A stretch of DNA of 18,674 bases from Bacteroidota bacterium. GTDB lineage: Bacteria; Bacteroidota; Bacteroidia; Chitinophagales; Chitinophagaceae. The stretch lies in assembly GCA_023392575.1 (NCBI GenBank), contig JAEVYV010000222.1, forward strand, positions 1 through 18,674, in the 5' to 3' direction. Positions 6,877 through 14,546 of the stretch are shown here, in pieces. A model generated the notes under the pieces. The model did not search any database. It was not told where the DNA came from and saw nothing but the letters and a program-made list of their open reading frames with translations. The translations under genes and the position numbers were made by a program. Within the stretch, counting starts at the first letter, position 1, and each line of letters begins with the position of its first letter.

Positions 6877-7671
6877 ATGAAAACAACATCCGCACTGATT
6901 TTGGCCGGTTTGCTGCTGTCCTGTGCCACAGGAAAAAGAAACATGTCTTCGCCTCAATTTGCCTCCAATCCGGTGGTGGCCCACCGGGGCGCCTTCAAAA
7001 AAAACAAGCTGCCGGAGAACTCCATTGCGGCCTTAAAAGAGGCCATCCGGCTGAAGTGTACCGGCTCGGAGTTTGATGTGCGCATGACCGCCGACGATTC
7101 TCTGATCGTTAACCACGATCCCCATTACAACAACCTGGATATTGAAAAGACCCGTTTTCACCAATTGGCCGCACACAAACTGTCCAATGGCGAAACCCTG
7201 CCCACCCTGCGCCAGTATTTGCTGGCCGGCCTGGAGGGCAATAAGCACACGAGGCTGGTGCTGGAAATAAAGCCCTCAGCCAGCAAGGAAAGAGGAAAGC
7301 TGATTGCGGAAAAAGTGGTGGCCCTGGTAAAAGCGTTGCAGGCAGATGCCATGACCCTGTACATCAGTTTTGATTACGATATTTTGAAAAAGGTTTTAGA
7401 GGTAAGTCCCGGTGCGGTGACCCAGTACCTGAACGGGGATCGTTCTCCCGAACAGTTAAAAGCCGATGGCATCAGCGGGGCCGATTATCATTATTCGGTT
7501 TTTAAAAAACGTCCCGAATGGATAGAACAGGCCAAAAAAAACGGCATTGTTTTAAATGCCTGGACCGTGAACGAAGAAAAAGATATGCAATGGCTTCTGA
7601 GCAATGGCTTTGAATACATCACCACCAATGAGCCGGAGCTGCTTTTACTGCTTGCAAAAAAGCCCGGCTAG
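6877..7671 (+). CDS. Glycerophosphodiester phosphodiesterase, lipoprotein
   Basis: 264 residues. The N-terminus MKTTSALILAGLLLSC carries a lipobox with Cys16, so the enzyme is probably lipid-anchored in the envelope. The GDPD TIM-barrel signature is complete: VVAHRGAF (33-40, catalytic His36), PENSIAALKEAI (46-57, metal ligand Glu47), SEFDVRMTADD (64-74, Glu65 and Asp67), VNHDP (78-82, catalytic His80), VLEIKP (128-133, Glu130 and Lys132), and near the C-terminus LNAWTVNEEKDMQWLLSNGF with TTNEPELL. It hydrolyses glycerophosphodiesters from phospholipid turnover to glycerol-3-phosphate and an alcohol. It lies 73 bases after the CHU_C protein with no terminator between, so co-transcription is possible though not functionally required. 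A compound hairpin follows the gene. Confidence 0.93.
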   Translation: MKTTSALILAGLLLSCATGKRNMSSPQFASNPVVAHRGAFKKNKLPENSIAALKEAIRLKCTGSEFDVRMTADDSLIVNHDPHYNNLDIEKTRFHQLAAHKLSNGETLPTLRQYLLAGLEGNKHTRLVLEIKPSASKERGKLIAEKVVALVKALQADAMTLYISFDYDILKKVLEVSPGAVTQYLNGDRSPEQLKADGISGADYHYSVFKKRPEWIEQAKKNGIVLNAWTVNEEKDMQWLLSNGFEYITTNEPELLLLLAKKPG

Positions 7672-7672
7672 C

Positions 7673-7718
7673 AACCGGCTTCTCTGCCGCCAGGCAAACA
7701 CTTAGCCGGTTTTATATT
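7673..7718 (+). terminator. Probable terminator after the glycerophosphodiesterase gene
   Basis: AACCGGCT (7673-7680) pairs with AGCCGGTT (7704-7711), enclosing a small TGCC/GGCA hairpin (7685-7688 and 7693-7696). It is followed by the T-rich TTATATTCTTT. It starts right after the stop codon. The large branched loop makes it less classical than the other terminators here. Confidence 0.55.
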
Positions 7719-7756
7719 CTTTGGGCTTCCTATTTTAAGCAAGCTTTTTGTAGGAA

Positions 7757-7824
7757 CTTTAATGCACCGGGTAAGGTTTCTATCCTGTTCCGGCTTAGCG
7801 GAAACCTTACCCGGTGCATTAAAG
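7757..7824. repeat. Perfect 24-bp inverted repeat with 20-base spacer
   Basis: The left arm (7757-7780, starting CTTTAATGCACCGGG) and right arm (7801-7824, ending CCCGGTGCATTAAAG) are exact reverse complements over 24 bases. The 20-base spacer (7781-7800) shows no internal symmetry of note. The right arm ends 20 bases before the start of the frameshifted acyltransferase gene. Neither side has a T-run, so it is not a normal terminator. In RNA it would form a very stable hairpin in the acyltransferase leader; in DNA it could extrude as a cruciform or be a palindromic mobile remnant. Confidence 0.9.
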
Positions 7825-7844
7825 ACGACACAATACGGTCAGCT

Positions 7845-8488
7845 ATGACGCCAATCTCTTTACTGTACTCAAACTCTGTCAAAATGCTTGCGATGCCGCT
7901 TGTAAAACACCTCAGGTGGCCGGGAGTGAGAAGCATCACTACAGGCCGGATGAAACTGTGTAAAGGGGCTTATCTGGAATACCACAAAACCTCCCGCATT
8001 ATTGTCAACCAGGGCCGCTTTCAGTTTAATACCAAATGGAATGCGACCGATCCTTTTCCCTCGCTTTTGTTTTTGGATAAAAACGCCACCCTTATTGTAA
8101 AGGACAATTTTTCCATCTACTCGGGCTCGCGGGTGTATGTGAACGAGAACGCCACGCTGGTGCTGGGCAGGGGCTACATCAATAACAACCTAAACCTGTC
8201 CTGTTTTGAACGGATCGAGATCGGCGAGGATTTGCTATTTCCGAACATGTAACCATCAGGGATTCGGATAACGTGCGGATCCGAAACAGCTCGCATCCCA
8301 CGACCCTGCCCATCAAGATCGGGAATCATGTATGGATTGGGCTGAACGTTACTATCTTAAAAGGGGTAACCATTGGCGACGGGGCGATGATTGCCGCCGG
8401 GGCATTGGTGAACCGCGATGTGCCCGCCAATTGCCTGGCCGGGGGCGTGCCGGCCCGAATTTTAAAAAAAGACATCGAGTGGTACTAA
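7845..8488 (+). pseudogene. Left-handed beta-helix (hexapeptide-repeat) acyltransferase, interrupted by a frameshift
   Basis: Two reading frames together encode one acyltransferase of about 214 residues. The first part (7845-8252) carries parallel beta-helix turns such as NATLIVKDNFSIYSGSRVYV and ENATLVLGRGYINNNLNL, reaching ERIEIGED at about 8230. It then reads five junk residues to a stop. The second frame resumes at 8234 with AISEHVTIRDSDNVRIRNSS, the expected continuation (it includes 18 codons upstream of the first ATG in that frame at 8273). It goes on to the typical WIGLNVTILKGVTIGDGAMI and AGGVPARILKK C-terminal hexapeptide region. One base is missing in the TTT at 8231-8233; a fourth T would restore the frame. 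The family (WbbJ/maltose-acetyltransferase-like) O-acetylates sugars, often in surface polysaccharides. Either a recent inactivating mutation or a sequencing error is likely; TTT is a short run for programmed slippage. Confidence 0.8.
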
Positions 8489-8703
8489 GGGATAAAGACT
8501 GGCTGATTACGTCTTGCCCATACCAGGTAATCTTGGGTTTTCAGTTGCTTTCTTATTTATTTAAGTTGTACACCAACCCTATATAAAAGGTTGTTCTATC
8601 TATCTTCACAATTAGCGCATGTAAAAATCAAGATCGTAAACGCTGTTTTCCGGTTTCCTGCAAGCGAACGTCATGCACCTGCCACATTTAAAATATCTGT
8701 TCC

Positions 8704-9867
8704 ATGAAGAAGTTACTGGTAAGCGTATTTGCGTTTTGTTGTTTTGTCTCTGGTTTTTGTCAGGAAAAAGTTCCTGTTTTTGTATCCGGTACCGAAGGCC
8801 ATAAGAGTTATCGCATTCCGGCCATCATCGATTTGCCCAATGGCGATCTGCTGGCTTTTTGCGAAGGAAGGGTAAACGGCGCCGGTGATTTTGGCGACAT
8901 CAACATTGTCATGAAACGCAGCAGCGATAAAGGCAAAACCTGGATGGCCCTGCAAACCATTGTCGATGTCGATTCCTTGCAGGCCGGCAACCCGGCGCCG
9001 GTGGTTGATTTAACCGACCCGGCTTATCCTAAGGGGAGGATTTTTTTATTCTACAACACCGGTAATAACCACGAAGGCGAAGTACGCAAGGGCAAGGGCC
9101 TGCGGGAAGCCTGGTACAAAACCTCCACCGATAACGGCCGCACCTGGAGCGCTGCGGTGAACATCACCACGCAGGTACACCGTCCCAAACAACCACAGGT
9201 AAACGCCGCATACAATTTTGCCGAAGACTGGAGAGCCTATGCCAACACGCCGGGCCATGCCATGCAGTTTCAAAGCGGAAAATACCAGGGAAGAATCTTT
9301 GTGGCGGCCAATCATTCTGCCGGCGATCCGCAAAAGCAGGCCATGGACTACAAAGCGCATGGCTATTATACCGACGATCATGGAAAAACCTTTCATTTGA
9401 GTGCACCGGTGAACATGCCCGGAAGCAATGAGTCCATGGCTGCGGAGTTAAGTGGGGGCCGACTAATGATGAACAGCCGCAACCAGAAAGGCGATGTGCG
9501 GGCCCGGATCGTTTCGCTCAGCAGCGATGGCGGCGCCACGTGGGATACCACGTATTTTGACGAAACCTTGATCGATCCGGTCAACCAGGGCAGCATACTG
9601 ACTGTGGGTTCAAAAAAAGGAAAGAACATCATTGCCTTTTGCAATGCCGCCGATGCCGGGCGCAGGGACAACCTTACCCTGCGCATCAGTTATGATGATG
9701 GCAAAACCTGGAGCAAATCCTTTGTCATTGACAAAAGTGCCAAAGGCAGCAAAGGCGATCACACGGCCTACTCCGACCTGGTGAGGGCAGGCAAGAACAA
9801 AATCGGCGTGCTGTACGAAAAAGACGGCTACCGCCAAATTATTTTCACAACTGTGAAATGGAGGTGA
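8704..9867 (+). CDS. Secreted exo-alpha-sialidase (neuraminidase, GH33-type)
   Basis: 387 residues with a signal peptide (MKKLLVSVFAFCCFVSGFCQ). The six-bladed sialidase fold is shown by the YRIP motif (36-39, Arg37 of the arginine triad) and five Asp-boxes: SSDKGKTW (73-80), STDNGRTW (141-148), TDDHGKTF (223-230), SSDGGATW (273-280) and SYDDGKTW (329-336). Other catalytic candidates are Asp62 in GAGDFGDI, the ESMAAEL segment (243-249; its second Glu is a candidate partner of the Tyr), NSRN (257-260, second Arg), and Tyr356 in GDHTAYSDL, the usual nucleophile. It should release terminal sialic acids from host or environmental glycans in the periplasm or outside. No T9SS C-terminal domain or lipobox is visible. 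An inverted repeat overlaps the stop codon. No sialic acid catabolism genes (nan) occur in the window. Confidence 0.93.
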   Translation: MKKLLVSVFAFCCFVSGFCQEKVPVFVSGTEGHKSYRIPAIIDLPNGDLLAFCEGRVNGAGDFGDINIVMKRSSDKGKTWMALQTIVDVDSLQAGNPAPVVDLTDPAYPKGRIFLFYNTGNNHEGEVRKGKGLREAWYKTSTDNGRTWSAAVNITTQVHRPKQPQVNAAYNFAEDWRAYANTPGHAMQFQSGKYQGRIFVAANHSAGDPQKQAMDYKAHGYYTDDHGKTFHLSAPVNMPGSNESMAAELSGGRLMMNSRNQKGDVRARIVSLSSDGGATWDTTYFDETLIDPVNQGSILTVGSKKGKNIIAFCNAADAGRRDNLTLRISYDDGKTWSKSFVIDKSAKGSKGDHTAYSDLVRAGKNKIGVLYEKDGYRQIIFTTVKWR

Positions 9868-9984
9868 TGAATAATCGGTGATCAGTAATGGTTCGGGCTG
9901 TGTGTAAATGCTTTATCAGTGCCGTTGTTTTGCTATTTGCGGAAAGCAACCGCTCATTACCGATTAGTCATCATTGATTTTTTT
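9865..9984 (+). repeat. Long-range imperfect inverted repeat at the sialidase 3' end, possible terminator
   Basis: TGATGAATAATCGGT (9865-9879, starting at the stop codon) pairs with ACCGATTAGTCATCA (9959-9973), with a single mismatch in 15 positions. The right arm is followed by TTGATTTTTTT. The loop is 79 bases and contains a smaller TTGCT/AGCAA hairpin. The T-run supports a terminator; the long loop is unusual. Confidence 0.5.
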
Positions 9985-10431
9985 GAACCTGGCAAATTGC
10001 AGGCAATGAATTATTCCACTCAAGACCTGATTGCTTTAAAAGATTTTATACCGCCAATTGCGGAACGATACCATTCCTTTCTGGTTTCCCCGTTCGTATG
10101 ATAACGAACACAGCGGTTTTTGCTGATGCAGGACGCGGATGGCTCTTTGATTGACGATGATCAAGCCGTGTATATTCAGGTTCGGGACTACCTGGCTCGA
10201 GGGACCAGGCTGGGTTATGTGTTTTTAAACAGGCATTGTTTTGATGACGATGGGCAAATGTTCTTTCATGTCACCAGAGGGGAAAGCCCATTCGCAAGGG
10301 ATCAAAGGAAACTTATTTATAGGCCCTTTCACCTGCCCCGCCAAATGGTATTGCCGCCGCCTGCTCCAGGCCTATGTCAAAGAAAAATCTTCATCAAAAT
10401 ATCATTTAACCGGGCCGGCGAAGGTTCCAGT
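9868..10431. other. Gene-free region between sialidase and LytTR genes
   Basis: About 560 bases. The first 115 hold the inverted repeat described above. At 10092-10109 there is a 6-bp palindrome (GTTCGT, ACGAAC, 6-base spacer). Between 10110 and 10430 the + strand is open (part of a frame from 10120), but its product has no family resemblance and then runs antisense through the LytTR gene. The - strand has one frame of about 110 codons broken by a single stop, also without resemblance to anything I know. It could be a decayed gene; I see nothing that can be supported. Confidence 0.5.
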
Positions 10432-10833
10432 CTAAAGCTGATTATAAATCCACTGCCTAAAGGCATTTACCCGGGTTTGGCTGATGATTACGGCCTGGTC
10501 TTTTTGCAGGGTCTTCAACTCCACCTTGATCTTGTTTTTTTCATGGGTTACAAAAGAGTGGATAAAATTGAAGTTGATGATGTGGGTACGGTTGATCTTG
10601 AAAAAAAGCCGGGGATCCAGTTCTTTTTCCAGCCGCATCAGGTTTTTGTCGTAAAGGTATTTTTGATGATTGGCGTCAACAATATAGACAATCTTATTGT
10701 TGGAATAGCAATAAACAATGTCTGAAGTATCCAGGAGAAAATGTTTTACACCATGTTTCAGGATCATTTTCTTGGGGTAAAAGTCGGGGCCGGGTGAAAT
10801 TCTTGGTTTCTCTATTCCTTCCATCAATTGCAT
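10432..10833 (-). CDS. Stand-alone LytTR DNA-binding domain transcriptional regulator
   Basis: 133 residues, nearly all one LytTR domain (about 22-131). Visible hallmarks are the start of the beta-fold (MILKHGVKHFLLDTSDIVYC), the basic loop DKNLMRLEKEL, and the family signature FFKINRTHIINFNFIHSF (77-94). LytTR domains bind DNA through beta-strands, usually as the output half of two-component response regulators. Here there is no receiver domain: an in-frame TGA lies two codons upstream of the ATG and nothing upstream looks like one, so signal input, if any, is by another route. Two inverted repeats (10854-10887 and 10914-10936) lie just upstream and could be regulatory sites. It is divergent from the SusC/SusD operon, so control of that operon or of the sialidase is possible but not shown. 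Confidence 0.85.
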   Translation of the reverse strand: MQLMEGIEKPRISPGPDFYPKKMILKHGVKHFLLDTSDIVYCYSNNKIVYIVDANHQKYLYDKNLMRLEKELDPRLFFKINRTHIINFNFIHSFVTHEKNKIKVELKTLQKDQAVIISQTRVNAFRQWIYNQL

Positions 10834-10853
10834 AATTCAGTACTCCCTTACTG

Positions 10854-10887
10854 GCCTGCAAGTTACCTGGGTAACCGGGTTGCAGGC
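10854..10887. promoter_or_regulatory. Nested inverted repeat just upstream of the LytTR start
   Basis: Outer arms GCCTGCAA (10854-10861) and TTGCAGGC (10880-10887) enclose a near-perfect palindrome GTTACC-TG-GGTAAC (10862-10875), with four unpaired bases (CGGG) on one side. It lies 21 bases upstream of the LytTR ATG, where it could be an operator or leader hairpin. No T-run follows in either direction. Regulatory role is inference. Confidence 0.5.
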
Positions 10888-10913
10888 ACAGCGTTCTCTA
10901 ATGTTTACAATTC

Positions 10914-10936
10914 CTTCATGCTAGCTCTGCATGAAG
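10914..10936. promoter_or_regulatory. 8-bp inverted repeat in the LytTR-susC divergent region
   Basis: CTTCATGC (10914-10921) and GCATGAAG (10929-10936) are exact complements with a 7-base spacer. No T-run follows on either strand, so a protein-binding site is more likely than a terminator. It is 81 bases upstream of the LytTR ATG and about 340 upstream of susC. Confidence 0.4.
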
Positions 10937-11214
10937 AAGTCAAAGTTGAGGAAAGTTTTTCGGGTAAAAGCCTATTAATCATGCTTTTAGCAAAGTTGCA
11001 ACATTTGCCGACCCACTAAATAAATACCCTTATTGCCTTAGTCTTCCATTATTCCCATGGCACTTGGATTTTATATCTGCGGCAATTTTTGTTTCGGTAA
11101 TCTTTTTTCTTAATTCGGTAGCTGTTTATCTAAACCGGGGAAACCCGATACCAGCCAGCCCATCATTTCGTGGTTACTTTATAGGCTCAACAGGAACGCC
11201 TGACTGCGGTTCTG

Positions 11215-11238
11215 GCTTCTCTGCATAAAGAGAGGAGC
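11215..11238 (+). promoter_or_regulatory. Stem-loop in the susC leader
   Basis: GCTTCTCT (11215-11222) pairs with AGAGGAGC (11231-11238) through one G-U pair and an 8-base loop, 35 bases before the SusC ATG. The right arm carries the only purine-rich AGAGAGGAG stretch before the start, so the hairpin could affect translation. The distance to the ATG is too long for a normal Shine-Dalgarno. Confidence 0.4.
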
Positions 11239-11273
11239 AGTGCTTTTTACTTAAAACAAATTTGGACGAGAAC

Positions 11274-14200
11274 ATGAAAAAATTGACTTCGTTACTGGCT
11301 ATGCTATTGCTGACATGTGCACTGGCATTTGGCCAAACAAGAACGGTTAACGGCGTGGTGCGGGATGCACAAGGTGAGCCGGTACCCTTTGCCACGGTAA
11401 CGGAAACAGGCACCGGCAATGTGGTAGTGGCCGATGACAAGGGTGCTTTTTCCATTAAGGTGGGCGACGGCGCCCGTTTAACCATTACGGCTGCCGGTTT
11501 TCAGGCCCAAACGCTTGCTGCCGGTGCAGCAAGCAGTGTAGTGATGGTAGCTGCCGAGGCGAAAATGGAGGAAGTGGTGGTTACCACAGCCGTAGGTATT
11601 CGCCGCGAAAAAAGAGGCCTGGGATATTCAGCCCCTACTGTCAATAACAACGATCTGACCAAGGGCCGGAGCTCCAGTGCGTTGAACGCCCTGCAGGGTA
11701 AGGTTTCCGGCGTGAACATCACTTCTACGGCCGGTGCGCCCGGTTCATCGAGCCGCGTGGTGATCCGTGGTGGTTCTTCCATCACCGGTTCCAACCAGGC
11801 CCTGATTGTGGTGGATGGTGTTCCCATCGACAACTCCAGCATCCTGGGTGGCGGAAGCACGTTGTCCAGCGTGGACTTTGGTAACCGCGGAAACGACATC
11901 AACCCCGATGATATTGAAAGCGTGACCGTACTGAAAGGTCCGGGTGCTACGGCCCTTTATGGTTCCCGTGCCTCCAACGGTGCGTTGATCATCACTACCA
12001 AATCGGGTAAGGGTAACGTTAATAAAAAGAACAGTGTGACCTTTTCTACAGGGGTGACCTTTTCCAATATTCTCAAGCTGCCCGATTTTCAAAACCAGTA
12101 CGGGCAAGGGTACGATAACAGTGTGAACGATCTGATTGAAAACTGGAGCTGGGGACCGAAGTTTGACGGTGTGGTAAGACCCTGGGGTCAGGCCGTTAAC
12201 GGTGTGAGACAGGAACGTCCTTACAGTGCGGTGGATAACAACGTAAAGGATTTCTTTGAAACCGGTGCTGCCTTCAACAACAGTGTGTCCTTATCGGGCG
12301 GCAGCGACAAGTCTTCTTACTACCTATCCTTGAACTCCTTGAACTCCAACGGCATCATGCCTACCGATCGTGACGATTACAACCGTTACAGCGTTCGTTT
12401 CAATGGTTCTACCCAGCTGGCGAATAAGATCAGCTCCTCGATCTCCGTGAACTATTCCCGCATCAACAGCAACCTGGTAGGTGGCGGACAAGGTGGCGGA
12501 TCGGTATACAACAACGTTCTGCAAACCCCCCGCAATATTCCGCTGACCGAGTTCAAAGACCTGAACAATCCCTATAACAGCATGGGCGGTTTCTTTGATG
12601 CTGAGGGTAATGAGCTGTTTGGTTATTATGGTGCGTACACCGTTAACCCCTACTATATTTTAAAGGCATACGATAACAAAAACACCGTTGACCGGTTGAT
12701 CGGTAACTTCTCTCTTACCTATCAACCTTTGGAATGGCTGACCGTTACCAACCGTTTGGGTGGTGATATTTATGCGGACCGCCGCGTGGAGACCAGTCCC
12801 AAATACAACTTGGTGCCGTTTGATAAAACGGCAGATTACAAGGGGGTGACCAGGGTATCAGCCGGACGCTATTATGAAGCCAACTACAATATCAGCGATA
12901 TCACCAACGACCTGATGGTAACGGCAAAGAAAAGCTTTGGCGAAAACTGGAATGCCAGCTTGCTTTTGGGCCACAACGTACGTTTGCGTACTGCAAATAC
13001 GGTAGAAGCACAAACCAATGCGGCCGGCGGACTGGTGATTCCCGGTTACTATAACCTGGCGAACAGCAACGGACCGGTAGCGAGCAACAACTCTGTTTCT
13101 ACCAGAAGACTGGTAGGTGCTTATGCCGACTTTAATATTTCCTACAAAAACTTCCTTTTCCTGGGTGCTACGGCCCGTAACGACTGGTCGTCTACGTTGC
13201 CCAAAGCCAATAACTCCTTCTTTTACCCTGGTGTGAACGCCTCATTTGTATTCACCGAGTTGCTGAAGAATTCTTCTGTGAGCGACTGGCTGCAATACGG
13301 TAAACTGCGCAGCAGCTGGGCCCAGGTAGGTAACGATGCCGATCCTTACTTGTTGGCGTCGTACTATGGCAGAACAACGATCAGTGGCGGTTTCGGTTCG
13401 ACCGTGTTTCCCTTGGGCAGTGTGCCGGGTTATACCATGGGCAACCAGATTGGAAGCCCCAATCTGAGACCAGAGATCACAACCGCTTACGAAGTGGGCG
13501 CTGAACTGGGCTTTTTGAGAAACCGTTTGAGCCTGGATGTTTCATACTACCGAAACAAGTCGAAAGACCAGATCCTGGCTATTCCCATTGCTACTTCTTC
13601 CGGCTACACCTCCCGTGTAACCAACGCAGGAAATGTAGAGAATAAAGGTGTGGAGATTGCCCTGCGTGGTACGCCCATCAAAAATGCCAACTTTACCTGG
13701 GAACTTTATGGTACCTATACCCGCAACCGCAACGAAGTATCGGGATTGGATGTTGACCAGATTGTTCTGGGTGGATTTAGCGGGATGACCATTGTGGCTG
13801 CCAACGGAAGACCTTATGGTAATTTCTACGCACAGGACATCCGGCGTGATGAATTGGGACGGGTGATTGTGAGCCCCACCAACGGAAGACCCCTGTTGAC
13901 ACCAACTGCAGTTTACCTGGGTACTTATAACCCCGACTACCAGGCTTCGCTGGGAACCAACCTGACCTACAAAAGCTTCTCACTGGGTCTGTTGTTTGAT
14001 ACCAAGCAGGGTGGTAAGTTCTACTCCCGTACCAAGGACATCATGGACTTTGTAGGTACGGCTGCTGAAACCGCAGAAGGCGACCGCGCTGGTTATGTGT
14101 TCCCGAATTCGGTTTACCTGGATGCTGCTACCGGCAAGTATGTAGAGAATACTTCAATCAAGTTCAACCCTCAATCATACTATCCGAGTATTGTAGATGG

Positions 14201-14465
14201 ACAAAATGTGTTGGACGCTTCCTACATCAAGCTGAGAGAAGCCAACCTGACCTATAGTGTACCCAAACAATTGTTGGCACGTACACCATTCGGCAGTGCA
14301 GCCATCAGCATTTTTGGCAGCAACCTTTGGATCAAAACAGCAAAGGAAAACAGGTTTGTTGACCCGGAAGTTAACTCTGCCGGTGCCGGCAACACCCAAG
14401 GCTTCGACTTTACAGCGCAGCCCTCTGTACGCAATTATGGTGTGAACCTGAAATTAACCTTCTAA
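11274..14465 (+). CDS. SusC/RagA family TonB-linked outer membrane transporter
   Basis: 1063 residues from the ATG at 11274 (MKKLTSLLAMLLLTCALAFGQ, signal peptide). An in-frame ATG four codons upstream is less likely. Domain order: signal peptide (1-21); carboxypeptidase D regulatory-like domain (about 24-100) with TVNGVVRDAQGEPVPFATV; MEEVVVTTAVGIRREKRGLG (about 101-120, the TonB-box/linker region); plug domain (about 122-235) with ALNALQGKVSGVNI, GGSSITGSNQALIVVDGVP and the SVTVLKGPGATALYGSRASN signature; then a long 22-strand type beta-barrel ending in aromatic NYGVNLKLTF. With SusD it imports oligosaccharides or other large nutrients using TonB energy. Substrate cannot be read from the sequence. 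It forms an operon with the SusD gene, 81 bases downstream. Confidence 0.96.
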   Translation: MKKLTSLLAMLLLTCALAFGQTRTVNGVVRDAQGEPVPFATVTETGTGNVVVADDKGAFSIKVGDGARLTITAAGFQAQTLAAGAASSVVMVAAEAKMEEVVVTTAVGIRREKRGLGYSAPTVNNNDLTKGRSSSALNALQGKVSGVNITSTAGAPGSSSRVVIRGGSSITGSNQALIVVDGVPIDNSSILGGGSTLSSVDFGNRGNDINPDDIESVTVLKGPGATALYGSRASNGALIITTKSGKGNVNKKNSVTFSTGVTFSNILKLPDFQNQYGQGYDNSVNDLIENWSWGPKFDGVVRPWGQAVNGVRQERPYSAVDNNVKDFFETGAAFNNSVSLSGGSDKSSYYLSLNSLNSNGIMPTDRDDYNRYSVRFNGSTQLANKISSSISVNYSRINSNLVGGGQGGGSVYNNVLQTPRNIPLTEFKDLNNPYNSMGGFFDAEGNELFGYYGAYTVNPYYILKAYDNKNTVDRLIGNFSLTYQPLEWLTVTNRLGGDIYADRRVETSPKYNLVPFDKTADYKGVTRVSAGRYYEANYNISDITNDLMVTAKKSFGENWNASLLLGHNVRLRTANTVEAQTNAAGGLVIPGYYNLANSNGPVASNNSVSTRRLVGAYADFNISYKNFLFLGATARNDWSSTLPKANNSFFYPGVNASFVFTELLKNSSVSDWLQYGKLRSSWAQVGNDADPYLLASYYGRTTISGGFGSTVFPLGSVPGYTMGNQIGSPNLRPEITTAYEVGAELGFLRNRLSLDVSYYRNKSKDQILAIPIATSSGYTSRVTNAGNVENKGVEIALRGTPIKNANFTWELYGTYTRNRNEVSGLDVDQIVLGGFSGMTIVAANGRPYGNFYAQDIRRDELGRVIVSPTNGRPLLTPTAVYLGTYNPDYQASLGTNLTYKSFSLGLLFDTKQGGKFYSRTKDIMDFVGTAAETAEGDRAGYVFPNSVYLDAATGKYVENTSIKFNPQSYYPSIVDGQNVLDASYIKLREANLTYSVPKQLLARTPFGSAAISIFGSNLWIKTAKENRFVDPEVNSAGAGNTQGFDFTAQPSVRNYGVNLKLTF

Positions 14466-14473
14466 ATGTGAGC

Positions 14474-14512
14474 CGTCAGACGTGGGGCGGAGAAGCCGCT
14501 TAGCGTCTGGCG
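14474..14512 (+). promoter_or_regulatory. Nested stem-loop between susC-like and susD-like genes
   Basis: Outer stem CGTCAGACG (14474-14482) with CGTCTGGCG (14504-14512), nine pairs including one wobble, encloses an inner GCGG/CCGC stem (14487-14490 and 14496-14499) that two G-U pairs can extend. It has no T-run after it and starts 9 bases after the SusC stop. It is therefore more likely an mRNA-stability or processing element, or a partial attenuator between the two genes, than a full terminator. Confidence 0.6.
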
Positions 14513-14546
14513 ATGATCACAAACTGACAATAAAAAAATTTGAATC

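Larger units (their letters stand above)
10834..11273. other. Divergent intergenic region between LytTR gene and susC-like gene
   Basis: About 440 bases with no gene. It holds three inverted repeats (10854-10887, 10914-10936, 11215-11238), listed separately, and must contain both the LytTR and SusC promoters. The middle part (about 10980-11160) is A/T-rich. I could not place a good -33/-7 promoter pair by eye. Confidence 0.6.

Noticed and set aside
7757..7824. The 24-bp palindrome as a terminator or insertion-sequence end
   Set aside because: No T-run on either strand, and no transposase or second copy of the arms near it in the window.
10092..10109. GTTCGT/ACGAAC palindrome as a LytTR operator
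   Set aside because: LytTR sites are usually spaced direct repeats, and a single 6-bp palindrome is weak evidence.
10120..10725. 201-codon + strand frame
   Set aside because: Its second half is the shadow of the LytTR gene and its first half resembles nothing known.
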